Assembly (NCBI GenBank): GCA_039962225.1
Contig: JAMPKV010000007.1
Span: 1 to 64,000, forward strand
Direction: 5' to 3'
Source: Microcoleus sp. AS-A8
GTDB taxonomy: Bacteria > Cyanobacteriota > Cyanobacteriia > Cyanobacteriales > Coleofasciculaceae
DNA length: 64,000 bases
Below are positions 9,845 through 18,222 of the stretch, piece by piece. Position numbers and translations under genes: made by a program. The notes under the pieces are model-generated. The model made no database searches. It was not told the DNA's origin and worked only from the letters and a program-made list of their open reading frames with translations. The stretch's first letter is position 1. Every line of letters begins with the position of its first letter.

Positions 9845-10231
9845 TTGTTGTTCTCTCTTTTAAGGATATTTACAAAATTCAACTCTTTCAGTTTGTCGCA
9901 GTGATTGAATTGCTTCATCCTTCTCTTGATGGATTCACGATCTAAGTAGCCAAAAACACCCAAATATTGAAAGCTTCTACTATTGACCGTTTTTTTGCTT
10001 TTTCTTATTGTTCATATAATTTAATACCTGAGGTAGATGATTTTTAAGTTTTATTAATTACGCCTAAAATAAATTGAATTCAAGTTAATCTCAGCCAATT
10101 AATATTGGCTTTCCCTTCTTTTTAAACCATCTCAATTCGGTTCAAAATTGTATGGAAATAGTCTTTGGTTGCGAAAAATCTTATGAATTCCCAAAGAGTA
10201 GCTAGAACAAGTAACTTAATTCATCGCCTAC
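9845..10231. other. AT-rich upstream region of the hemerythrin gene
   Basis: Nearly 390 very AT-rich bases lie between two minus-strand genes. The region should hold the hemerythrin promoter. I see no ORF, RNA gene or clear hairpin. Confidence 0.45.
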
Positions 10232-10600
10232 TTAAGAAGGGGTTTCGGGAAGTTGGCGGATGTAGTCTGAGTCTAAGGCACGGTTGAGGTCTTGTTCTGT
10301 GAGTACCACACGCGCAGTGGCATCCAGGGGTTTTTCCAGTTCAACCTGACCGAAAATCGTGCGAAGGAGATCGATGGCAATGCGATCTGTATGTACTTCC
10401 ATCTCCTGCACGCGGATGTCTTTCTGCATGACCACACCCTGAGCCGCGATCGAGACAGAATCCGCTTGTCCCTGAACCATTTTCAGCAAATCGGTGTGGA
10501 CTTCTACGTCTATATTTTCGACCTCATCGAGTTGCGCCGTGATCGCCATCTCAGCCGCTTCGGAGAGCGCCTGTTCCTCCAACCGTGGCTCATCTGGCAT
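10232..10600 (-). CDS. Short LmeA-like (DUF2993) protein
   Basis: The 122-residue protein aligns with the first half of the 247-residue DUF2993 protein 1 kb away. Shared elements include EQALSEAAE versus EQALSKAAE, TAQLDEVENIDV versus STQLDEVENLDV, GVVMQKDIR versus GLVMQKDLR and VVLTEQDLNRAL versus VVLTEQDIERAF. It stops where the paralogue continues into its second half, so it is a half-length copy. DUF2993/LmeA proteins are thought to bind phospholipid. No signal peptide is visible. It may be functional as a small protein or be a truncated duplicate. It is divergent from the DUF1003 gene. Confidence 0.75.
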   Translation of the reverse strand: MPDEPRLEEQALSEAAEMAITAQLDEVENIDVEVHTDLLKMVQGQADSVSIAAQGVVMQKDIRVQEMEVHTDRIAIDLLRTIFGQVELEKPLDATARVVLTEQDLNRALDSDYIRQLPETPS

Positions 10601-10797
10601 GACTCGTAAGCTCCTCGCGTGCTGCTACTGCTTACTCTAGACCTTGAGTATGAGGCCGGGAATCTGTATCAAGGAATACGCAAATTGGCAGACAAGCGAG
10701 CTGTGTACAGCACCGTTAACCACTATGCGATTTAATTGGTTGCTAAACATCTTTACAGTAGTGAGTAAAACCCAAAAGGTCATTAGTACTACCCGTT

Positions 10798-11433
10798 ATG
10801 AAAAGCAACCGCACAGGAAAGCCTGAAAACGCACTCGAAGAAATCCAGACAGTACTTCACACCACCAAAGTTGTTATCCCTTCGGTTCCCTTACCTGACC
10901 CCCTTGCTCAAAATATTGAGGCAATTATCGCCTTGCAAGCGAAAGCAGAAAAAGACTTGTCCCGAACTCAGCGAATCGTAGAAGCTATAACCGCTTTTTT
11001 CGCTGATCCGAAATTTCTGTACTGCATCCTGCTGGGTGTGACGCTGTGGATGGTGGTCAATCTCTTACCTCACGGCTTCGGCATCCCGGCATTTGACCCA
11101 CCACCGTTTGAATGGCTGGAGCATTTACTCGGTCTAGGTAGTTTGCTAATCTCAACAGGAGTGCTGATTACGCAAAATCGGCAAGAAAAGCTGACGGAAC
11201 AGCGTATGCAACTGAGCTTGCAACTCAACCTACTGTCTGAGCAAAAAATTGCCAAGCTGATTGCCTTGGTTGAGGAACTGCGCCGCGATCTTCCCAATGT
11301 TAGAGATCGACATGACCCGGAAGCGGAGGTGATGAAGCAACCCGCCGATCCCCACCTTGTTCTGGAAGTGCTGGAAAAGACCTTAACTGAAGAACTGGAA
11401 CAGCTTCAGCAAAAAAATTCATCCGATTCCTGA
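10798..11433 (+). CDS. DUF1003 family membrane protein
   Basis: The protein has 211 residues. A soluble N-terminus (about 60 residues) is followed by two membrane helices (about 75-92 and 106-124). A conserved amphipathic helix then starts NRQEKLTEQRMQLSLQLNLL and leads to KIAKLIALVEELRRDLP. This two-helix plus coiled-coil layout defines DUF1003; the function is unknown. It lies between two DUF2993 genes, the downstream one on the same strand about 120 bases away, so they may be co-transcribed. Confidence 0.82.
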   Translation: MKSNRTGKPENALEEIQTVLHTTKVVIPSVPLPDPLAQNIEAIIALQAKAEKDLSRTQRIVEAITAFFADPKFLYCILLGVTLWMVVNLLPHGFGIPAFDPPPFEWLEHLLGLGSLLISTGVLITQNRQEKLTEQRMQLSLQLNLLSEQKIAKLIALVEELRRDLPNVRDRHDPEAEVMKQPADPHLVLEVLEKTLTEELEQLQQKNSSDS

Positions 11434-11554
11434 GGGAATAAAAGTCTATATACCTTAAGGCATCCCACCAATTCCTTATGTCGTCAGGTAGATTCACGGC
11501 TCAGAAGCGATCGCCTAGATTGTGTGAAGAATATTTAAGACAGGACACTAAATC

Positions 11555-12298
11555 GTGACACTAGGCAAACCCGATATTGGCGAACAAGCACTGAGTAAAG
11601 CCGCAGAAATTGGACTATCAACCCAACTGGATGAAGTGGAAAATCTGGACGTTGATATCCGTACTGACCCAGGTAAACTCCTTCAAGGACAATTAGATTC
11701 CGTTGCCATTGAAGGCAAAGGTCTGGTGATGCAGAAAGACCTTCGTGCCGAGGAATTGCAGATCAAAACCAGCAACATTGCGATCAATCCGCTGAGCGCG
11801 GCTTTTGGGAAAATTGAATTGACGCGTCCCACAGATGCTGACGCTCATGTTGTTCTCACCGAACAAGATATTGAACGTGCTTTTAACTCTGAATATATCC
11901 ATAACAAGCTGCAAAACCTTACGGTGCATGTCAATGGTCAACCGTTGGTAATCGACACACGTCAGGTACAATTGCGCCTACCCGGTGACGGAAAAATTGT
12001 ACTTACCGCTGAAATTCTCTCGAAGGAAACCGGAGAAACTCAGCAAATCTCCTTCTCGACTGTACCGCACCTGACTCCGGGCGGAGAACGGATCGCATTA
12101 GAGGACATTCAGTATGCCCAAGGCAAAGAGTTATCGCCAGAACTGACTACGGCACTCTTAGAGAGGGCAAGCGAATTGCTGAATTTACGTAACTTTGAAC
12201 TAGAAGGGATGTCACTGCGCCTCAAAGGAATGGATGTGCAAAAGGGCAAACTAACCCTTCAAGCTACAGCTCGTGTCGAGCAATTTCCTGATTCTTAA
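11555..12298 (+). CDS. LmeA-type phospholipid-binding protein (DUF2993)
   Basis: Full-length DUF2993 protein of 247 residues starting at GTG. Features are the LDVDIRTDPGKLLQGQ opening, a VVLTEQDIERAFN helix in the middle and a second half (about 130-245) of amphipathic strands with NLRNFELEGMSLRLKG. Mycobacterial LmeA binds phospholipid and supports mannan synthesis; cyanobacterial members are uncharacterised. No secretion signal is evident, so it may sit on the cytoplasmic or thylakoid membrane face. It follows the DUF1003 gene on the same strand. Confidence 0.85.
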   Translation: MTLGKPDIGEQALSKAAEIGLSTQLDEVENLDVDIRTDPGKLLQGQLDSVAIEGKGLVMQKDLRAEELQIKTSNIAINPLSAAFGKIELTRPTDADAHVVLTEQDIERAFNSEYIHNKLQNLTVHVNGQPLVIDTRQVQLRLPGDGKIVLTAEILSKETGETQQISFSTVPHLTPGGERIALEDIQYAQGKELSPELTTALLERASELLNLRNFELEGMSLRLKGMDVQKGKLTLQATARVEQFPDS

Positions 12299-12781
12299 TG
12301 GCATTGCTCCTAACAAGGGCGGTACGGGGAGAGCCACGAGAGAGAGCAGAGAATAGGCAGCTAATAATTTCTCAAAAAGACAACAATTAATCTCCCTTCC
12401 TGGCTCCTGACTCCTGTTTTAATTTTTGAGTTTTCAGGTCTTCTGTTCGCTTATGACGACCTAAATCTCCCTTTTGGAAGACGTTTCATAAATGCCTTTC
12501 CGTCAAAATTCCTGTAAGAAACCGCCACGCGACTTTCACAAAGAAAGGCAGAGAGCAGGAGGCAGAGGGCAGAAGGTAAGAAGAAAAAAGAACTCTCTTT
12601 CGTGGAGAGAGAAGCCCACGATTGAAAGAACAAAGTTGGGAAAAAGGGACGATTATCGTCTCTTGAATCCTAATATCCTTTTTCCATCCCCCGCTTGTTA
12701 AACGTGGGAACATCAAAACCCTCTGCCCTTGTACTTCGGCCTTCTGAACTATAGAAATCTGAAAAATTAAGCAGACGAATT
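12299..12781. other. Intergenic region with purine-rich low-complexity stretch
   Basis: The region contains a GA-rich tract (about 12540-12590, repeated AGGCAGAGRGC-like units) of a kind common between cyanobacterial genes. A weak CTCTCT/AGAGAG hairpin lies near 12594-12612. No coding sequence is recognisable. Confidence 0.5.
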
Positions 12782-13303
12782 ATGACACAGACTCCCAATA
12801 TCCCGCCCATAATTGAAAGTGAAGAGAGTAATTATCGAGATACTGGTGTGCCCAGTACAGTAGCGGTTGCAGGGCATCCGCTCCATCCCGCCATCATCAC
12901 TTTACCCATTGGTCTTCTGGTCAGTGCACCTGTAACAGATATAGCCTACTGGTTTCTGGGTGACGTTTTTTGGGCACGCGCTTCATTTTGGCTAATCGTG
13001 GCTGGGTTGGTCACGGGTCTAGTTGCTGCCATTACCGGTCTGCTAGACTTCATCAGAATTGGTCGGGTTCGTAAGCACACAGCCGGTTGGGCGCATATGT
13101 ATGCTAACGTCACTGCACTTGTTGTTACAGCAATCAACCTGGGGTTAAGAGTAGGCGACCCCGTTGAAAATCTTTTGTTCACAGGATTAGTGCTCTCGGT
13201 AATTGTGGCAACACTGCTTGGCATTTCGGGTTGGTATGGAGGCGAACTGGTCTACCGTCATAAAATTGCCGTGATTGGCTACGGTGACAAAGATGAACGC
13301 TAG
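12782..13303 (+). CDS. DUF2231 membrane protein
   Basis: Membrane protein of 173 residues with four hydrophobic helices. The family signature GHPLHPAIITLPIGL comes at about residue 31, and TGLLDFIRIGRVRKHTAGWAH follows in the middle. DUF2231 proteins are predicted heme-related or redox membrane proteins of unknown function. The conserved His residues in GHPLHP and in the inter-helix loop fit possible heme or metal ligation. No operon partner. Confidence 0.85.
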   Translation: MTQTPNIPPIIESEESNYRDTGVPSTVAVAGHPLHPAIITLPIGLLVSAPVTDIAYWFLGDVFWARASFWLIVAGLVTGLVAAITGLLDFIRIGRVRKHTAGWAHMYANVTALVVTAINLGLRVGDPVENLLFTGLVLSVIVATLLGISGWYGGELVYRHKIAVIGYGDKDER

Positions 13304-13673
13304 ACGATAGCAAGGGGTCAAGAACACGCGTAAACCAGTCAGGAGCGATCGCGCCAAGCACAGCGCCAAAACCTAACTTGCCTAAGGGGAGCGACGGCGT
13401 AGGAATTAAGGCGGCGCTAGAGGTGAGTTTACGCCTGCTGTCTGATTGTCACTTGTGCGTCACAAACACACACTAATCTCTTTTTTGTACTGGTAAAAAG
13501 AAGATCTGTCTTGCTACTGGCACTCCTGGCAATTAGGCTCTCTCGACGGACAGGCGGGAGAGTATTTTTGTTGCTAACATAGGCTAAAAGAAATTCGCCT
13601 AAGCCGTTTCACATAGTTGGCTGTCGCAAAAACACCGATAAAGCCCTAGAAAACGATTAGGAAAGAAGGCGCG
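13304..13673. other. Intergenic region, HIP1 site, no gene seen
   Basis: About 370 bases hold one GCGATCGCG element and GC-rich palindromic bits typical of cyanobacterial spacers. No ORF with recognisable similarity is present. Confidence 0.4.
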
Positions 13674-14129
13674 TTGACTCAGTTACAGTTTTTTCACACC
13701 ATGAGCGCTATCTCCATTGCTCCCATCACTATGTTTGCTGTTGGTTTGAGTGCTGTAGTAGCTACCGCACAAGTTCAGCTCTACCAACCGATTCCTCTAT
13801 CCATTGGTAATTCAATTAAAGATGCTCTTTCAGACAAAGATATTCCCACGGGCAAAAAGGGATTTGCCAAAGACTACATCGTGAAGTTGGCGGCAGGAGA
13901 CCAAGTGGAGATCGCAGCCTCATCTGATAACTTTGATACTTTTGTCTCACTCATAGCGGCTGATGGTTCTGTCCTTGAAGAGAACGATGATGACCCCGAA
14001 GGCAGTACCAATTCGCTACTGGTTGTTAAAATTACCAAAACAGAAAATTACATTATTCGAGTACGAGCTTCGGGTGAAAATAAGGCTCATGGATCTTTTA
14101 CCCTCAACGTTAAGAAATCATCGTCTTAA
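13674..14129 (+). CDS. Secreted PPC-like (pre-peptidase C-terminal) domain protein
   Basis: The frame opens at TTG (151 residues). An in-frame ATG at 13701 gives 142 residues and places the signal peptide at the very N-terminus (MSAISIAPITMF, cleavage near ATAQVQ), so 13701 is a plausible true start. The mature part resembles the PPC beta-sandwich: DYIVKLAAGDQVEIAASS, FDTFVSLIAADGSVLEENDDD, and a C-terminal ENYIIRVRASGENKAHGSFTLNV. PPC domains usually accompany secreted peptidases; here it stands alone. Function unknown. Confidence 0.72.
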   Translation: MTQLQFFHTMSAISIAPITMFAVGLSAVVATAQVQLYQPIPLSIGNSIKDALSDKDIPTGKKGFAKDYIVKLAAGDQVEIAASSDNFDTFVSLIAADGSVLEENDDDPEGSTNSLLVVKITKTENYIIRVRASGENKAHGSFTLNVKKSSS

Positions 14130-14284
14130 GTACACTTCGCCTGAAACAGGGATGGAATTCAGCGGATTGTGCGATAACACTCTCGGTGGGCAACGCTTCT
14201 CTTTTTTGTTCCTCAGCACTTGGGTTGTGTAATTTTTCATAGCGATCGCGTTTTTATTAGATTGAATCTGATTAATATAAATTT

Positions 14285-14632
14285 ATGACAAATCCAACTC
14301 CCACACCCAACACAGACCTCCAGTCCACTGAGGGGCAAGAAACACTACCGAATCCACTGCAATGTTTGAGTGGCGCGTTAATTTCGGGAGGATTTGCGAT
14401 CGCGCTTTACTTCCTAACGTCCTCGATTGGTAACACCTTTGCCGGTAAGCCTCTTCCCTCTTCTAACCAGACAGCGATTCAGATTTCAATTGCGGTTCGT
14501 ACTCTAGTTGTGGGCATTAGTACGCTGGCAACTGCCCTTTTTACGATCATCGGCGTTGGTTTAATGGGTGTAACCATTTATCTGTTCGTTCAACAGCTCA
14601 AAAATCGCACCTCTCCCCCCTCTAAGGTGTAG
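14285..14632 (+). CDS. DUF3082 family two-helix membrane protein
   Basis: The 115-residue protein has a Pro/Thr-rich N-terminal tail and two membrane helices (about 29-50 and 72-102). NPLQCLSGALISGGFAIALY leads the first helix. This matches DUF3082, a family found in cyanobacteria and plastid-bearing organisms with no assigned function. It is convergent with the repeat-rich secreted protein gene. Confidence 0.8.
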   Translation: MTNPTPTPNTDLQSTEGQETLPNPLQCLSGALISGGFAIALYFLTSSIGNTFAGKPLPSSNQTAIQISIAVRTLVVGISTLATALFTIIGVGLMGVTIYLFVQQLKNRTSPPSKV

Positions 14633-14720
14633 TACGTTAACAGGCAATGATTTGAGCCTCAACAGGGAGAATGGTTAATCCCTTGAACAACCTCTGTAGA
14701 GGTAGAAGGCGGTTGGCAAA

Positions 14721-15137
14721 TTACCAGAGAACTCTGACGCCACCCTCTCCCGTATCCTCTGTGTTAACACTATTCGTATCTATTTGTTGAGTACCGGGAG
14801 TGTTGCGATTATCTATTTGTTGACCGCCCGTAGTACTGCGATTATTGAACTGTTGAGTACCGGGAGTGTTGCGATTATCTATTTGTTGACTCTCGCTGGT
14901 GTCACCCTCCTCCATTCGCTGACGGTTGATGGTACCATCATTTCTCAATTGCTGCTCACTGACGGAACCACGATTATCCCATTGGGGGCCTTCGGTAAAA
15001 CCACCATTATTCGTTGAGCCATCATTCTGTGTTGTCTGTGCTGAGACAGGTAAACTTAGGCAAAAACTAGTAATCGCAACTCCTGCTAAACTTGTCAGCA
15101 TTTTAATTGACCATTTTTTATTATTCTGTGCGCTCAT
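14721..15137 (-). CDS. Secreted low-complexity repeat protein
   Basis: The 138-residue product has a Sec signal peptide (basic NKKWSIK, hydrophobic core, cleavage after VSAQ). An Asn/Gln/Thr-rich mature chain follows, built on a degenerate repeat QQIDNRNTPGT, present two or three times near residues 85-120. DNA repeats are visible at 14797-14820 and 14860-14886. No domain is recognised. It is probably an exported or cell-surface protein. It is divergent from tldD across about 490 bases. Confidence 0.65.
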   Translation of the reverse strand: MSAQNNKKWSIKMLTSLAGVAITSFCLSLPVSAQTTQNDGSTNNGGFTEGPQWDNRGSVSEQQLRNDGTINRQRMEEGDTSESQQIDNRNTPGTQQFNNRSTTGGQQIDNRNTPGTQQIDTNSVNTEDTGEGGVRVLW

Positions 15138-15629
15138 GATTATCCCTTTGATTTGAATGAGAAGTATTCTGAATTTCTATGCCATTTTTATGAAAACCGC
15201 TCAAAATTCGGTTATTTTTAGGGCTAGGCATAAAGGCTTCAACAACCGAAATTTAGAGACCTATTTTTAGAACTCACTATTTAAACTAAAAGGATTAATT
15301 TTTCTGATCTTCCCTCTAAAGATCCATCTTATATTAATTTTTTTGTCACAATAAACAGAGGAATGTTTTGAAAAAATGTCCTGAATCCAAAAAAATTGAA
15401 TACTTCATGCTGGAGAAATAGGCAAGAAGATAGATAAGACAAAAAATAAAGAAAGAACTCAGAAAACTATCTAGAGTTTGGATGAATCTTGGTAATCAAA
15501 GCATTCGCCGACAAGCCGGGATTCGGAAAGAGCTGTAAATGGGTATCAAGAAACAAACGTTGTCAACTGTGGCGCTCAAAGCCCGACTCATTGCACAATA
15601 AAGGCAGTTCCTTGAGCGGATTAACTCTT
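15138..15629. other. Divergent promoter region
   Basis: AT-rich spacer between the secreted repeat protein and the TldD gene. The frame of tldD stays open upstream to 15489, but the extension is basic, Cys/Lys-rich and unlike the family. I therefore treat it as leader DNA. No other gene is seen. Confidence 0.5.
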
Positions 15630-17027
15630 ATGTCGACTGTACTCGCTGATGCCAAAAATCTGCTGTCTGACCTGATGGTTCGCTATGGCTCCCGCGTGGA
15701 TTACTTAGCGATTCGTCTTGAGGAATCAGAAGGAACCAGTATTTTGTTGCGGGGTGACAAGATAGAAACCCTGAGTGAGGGTTTAGCCATGGGTGGGCAG
15801 GTACGGGCTTGTTATAAAGGGGGCTGGGGATTTGCCAGTTTTAACCAGCTTTCGACGCTAATCGAGCGAGTTGAAGAAGCGATCGCGGCAGCCCGAATTG
15901 TTGGGGATGAGGAAACCATACTCGCTCCCGTTAAGCCCGTGGAGGCGATTTGCCAACTGCCCCTGATTGGCACGAACCCCCGCCATGTTCCGATCGCTCA
16001 CAAAAAACAATTGTGCGATCGCTACAACGACATCCTCAAAAGCATTGACCCCCGAATCACCAGCACCTCTGTGCGCTATGGTGATAGTACCCAGCGAGTG
16101 ATTATTGCCACGTCCGAAGGCACTTTGATCGAGCAATCCTGGGCGGATATGGAAATGCGTTTCTCTGCTACCGCCCGGAACGGTGAAATTGTGCAAACGG
16201 GACGGGAAACCACCGGCTCTCGCAAGGCTTACGAAGACCTAAGCAATCTTGACGAACAGGTACGAAATGCTGCTCAACGCGCCGTAACCGCCCTCTCCCT
16301 GCCTCCAGTCAAGGGAGGTGCCTATACAGTCGTGATTGACCCAATTCTCACAGGTTTGTTTGTTCACGAAGCCTTCGGGCACCTTTCCGAAGCCGATATG
16401 GCCTACGAAAACCCTGACTTATTAGAAGTGATGAGCATGGGGCGTCGATTTGGCCCGGAAGAGTTACAAATCTTTGATGGTGCAGCACCGCCGGGACATC
16501 GGGGTAGCTATTTCTACGATGATGAAGGCACCCCCGCCACCACCACTCAGCTTATTAAAGATGGCATTTTAGTGGGGCGTCTCCACTCACGGGAAACTGC
16601 TGGCAAGTTAGAAGAGAGTCCGACCGGTAACGCCCGTTGCCTCAACTACCACTATCCCCCCATCGTCCGCATGACCAATACCTGGATTGAGCGGGGAGAA
16701 ACGCCAGTACAGGACTTATTCAACGGGATTAAAGAGGGGGTTTATGCCCGCAACTGGACGGGTGGCATGACGAATGGCGAAATGTTCACCTTCAGCGCTG
16801 GGGAAGCGTGGATGATTCGCAACGGCAAGATGGCTGAACCCGTGCGGGATGTTACGCTTTCGGGTAATGTCTTCAAAACTTTAGAAGATATTGAAGGGGT
16901 TGGGGATGACTTCTACTGGGATGAATCCGGCGGTTGTGGTAAGGGAGGACAAAGCGGTTTACCGGTAGGTTGTGGCGGGCCGAGTTTGCGGATTCGCGAT
17001 GTGGTTGTTGGCGGCGAAGCGGCTTAA
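15630..17027 (+). CDS. tldD: TldD/PmbA-family metalloprotease
   Basis: The 465-residue protein is counted from ATG 15630, where homology begins. The zinc-binding HExxxH motif is HEAFGHLSEAD (His246, Glu247, His251). Family hallmarks nearby are GRRFGPEELQIFDG and the glycine-rich C-terminus KGGQSGLPVGCGGP. TldD pairs with TldE/PmbA to degrade unfolded peptides and mature some RiPPs. The partner is not adjacent. A long hairpin follows the stop codon. Symbol given by family; orthology to E. coli TldD is approximate. Confidence 0.9.
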   Translation: MSTVLADAKNLLSDLMVRYGSRVDYLAIRLEESEGTSILLRGDKIETLSEGLAMGGQVRACYKGGWGFASFNQLSTLIERVEEAIAAARIVGDEETILAPVKPVEAICQLPLIGTNPRHVPIAHKKQLCDRYNDILKSIDPRITSTSVRYGDSTQRVIIATSEGTLIEQSWADMEMRFSATARNGEIVQTGRETTGSRKAYEDLSNLDEQVRNAAQRAVTALSLPPVKGGAYTVVIDPILTGLFVHEAFGHLSEADMAYENPDLLEVMSMGRRFGPEELQIFDGAAPPGHRGSYFYDDEGTPATTTQLIKDGILVGRLHSRETAGKLEESPTGNARCLNYHYPPIVRMTNTWIERGETPVQDLFNGIKEGVYARNWTGGMTNGEMFTFSAGEAWMIRNGKMAEPVRDVTLSGNVFKTLEDIEGVGDDFYWDESGGCGKGGQSGLPVGCGGPSLRIRDVVVGGEAA

Positions 17028-17070
17028 GCTGATGTGGCTTCAGGTTTCATCAGACTTGCAGAAATACTCA

Positions 17071-17099
17071 GAATCCCTCCCCGTTTCGGGGAGGGATTC
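17071..17099 (+). terminator. Strong hairpin after tldD
   Basis: A perfect 13-bp GC-rich stem (17071-17083 with 17087-17099) has a TTT loop. No long T tract follows, so it may be a terminator or an mRNA-stabilising repeat. A similar CCCCTCCCC hairpin occurs at 49396. Confidence 0.6.
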
Positions 17100-17244
17100 A
17101 AATTGATTTGATCTGTTCATACCAAATTGCATTCAAACAGATAACTCTCTCTTTCTCTTACCTCAGCGTACTCAGTGCCTCTGTGGTACGTTAAATTCTA
17201 CCTTATACCAAATCCGTTTTGATGACCCCCAAATTGTTTAACTG

Positions 17245-17312
17245 CTAATTGGTAATTGGTAATTGGTTGGGAGTTCTCATTACCCATTACCCATTACCGA
17301 TTACCCATTACA
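17245..17312. repeat. Heptanucleotide tandem repeats (TAATTGG / CCCATTA)
   Basis: Three TAATTGG units (17245-17267) and four CCATTAC-type units (17279-17312) flank a short spacer. The two arrays are roughly inverse complements, so they can pair. These are short tandemly repeated sequences of the cyanobacterial type. No gene is present between 17100 and 17393. Confidence 0.75.
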
Positions 17313-17393
17313 GAAGGATTAAAGGGGTGTACGTGCCGGATTTAGTATTAGACAGCAACTCGGTATCACGTCCTACAGCACACCTGCGCTTTC

Positions 17394-18179
17394 TCAAGGA
17401 ACACTCGTCATCGCTGCCATCAAACGCGCAGAGACTTCACGGCAATACTCATTACACAAGCGAGAGGTGCGAAATTCCTCATTGCGAGGATAAGAAGCGT
17501 CAATGGTAATATCCGCTACCACTCGCCCTGGACGAGGAGCCATCACAATCACGCGATTCGACAAGTACACCGCTTCGTAGATATTGTGAGTGACAAACAC
17601 AACCGTCCAGCGTTTTTGCTGCCATAGATTCAGTAAATCGCTGTTCAATTTACTGCGAGTCATCTCATCGAGTGCACCGAACGGCTCATCCATCAGCATG
17701 ATATCTGGCTTCGTCACCAGTGCCCTCGCGATGGATACCCGCATTTTCATGCCGCCGGATAACTCGCGAGGATAGCTGTGTTCAAATCCCGCCAAATCTA
17801 CTAAGTTAATTGCCTCTTGCACGGCGGCACGGGACTGATGTTTCGCGACACCCGCTAATTTCAAAGGCAGACGCACATTCTCAACCACATTCGCCCAAGG
17901 CATCAACGCCGCTTCTTGAAACACGAAAGCCAGTTCGGGTTTTTGTGTACCTTTCCCCAGTTGAATGTGACCAGAACTAATTTTGCCTAACCCTGCAATC
18001 AGCCGTAGTACCGTACTTTTACCACATCCTGATGACCCAACCAAACTCACAAATTCACCTTCGCCGATGCTCAGGTTCATGTCTTGTAAGGCTAGAGTTC
18101 CATTGGAGTAAAGCTTGTTGACCTGATCAAGGGCGATCGCGCAGCGCTGCGTGGCATAATTCGCAGGGTGAGAGTTCAT
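17394..18179 (-). CDS. ABC transporter ATPase (nitrate/taurine/NMT1 type)
   Basis: The protein has 261 residues from ATG 18179. An upstream TTG would extend it into the preceding gene and lacks homology. Motifs: Walker A GSSGCGKST, Q-loop FQEAAL, signature LSGGMKMRVSIARAL, Walker B IMLMDEPFGALDE, H-loop VTHN. This pattern is typical of SsuB/TauB/ThiZ-like ATPases serving substrate-binding proteins of the NMT1 fold. It sits 43 bases after the lipoprotein gene on the same strand, so the two form an operon. No permease gene is present in it. Confidence 0.9.
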   Translation of the reverse strand: MNSHPANYATQRCAIALDQVNKLYSNGTLALQDMNLSIGEGEFVSLVGSSGCGKSTVLRLIAGLGKISSGHIQLGKGTQKPELAFVFQEAALMPWANVVENVRLPLKLAGVAKHQSRAAVQEAINLVDLAGFEHSYPRELSGGMKMRVSIARALVTKPDIMLMDEPFGALDEMTRSKLNSDLLNLWQQKRWTVVFVTHNIYEAVYLSNRVIVMAPRPGRVVADITIDASYPRNEEFRTSRLCNEYCREVSARLMAAMTSVP

Positions 18180-18222
18180 AGCTTGAGGCAGTGGGTAGGG
18201 AAATCTCAGGAATAGACAATTC

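Noticed and set aside
15489-15629. Upstream extension of the TldD frame
   Set aside because: Family similarity starts at ATG 15630; the extension is Lys/Arg/Cys-rich and not conserved-looking.
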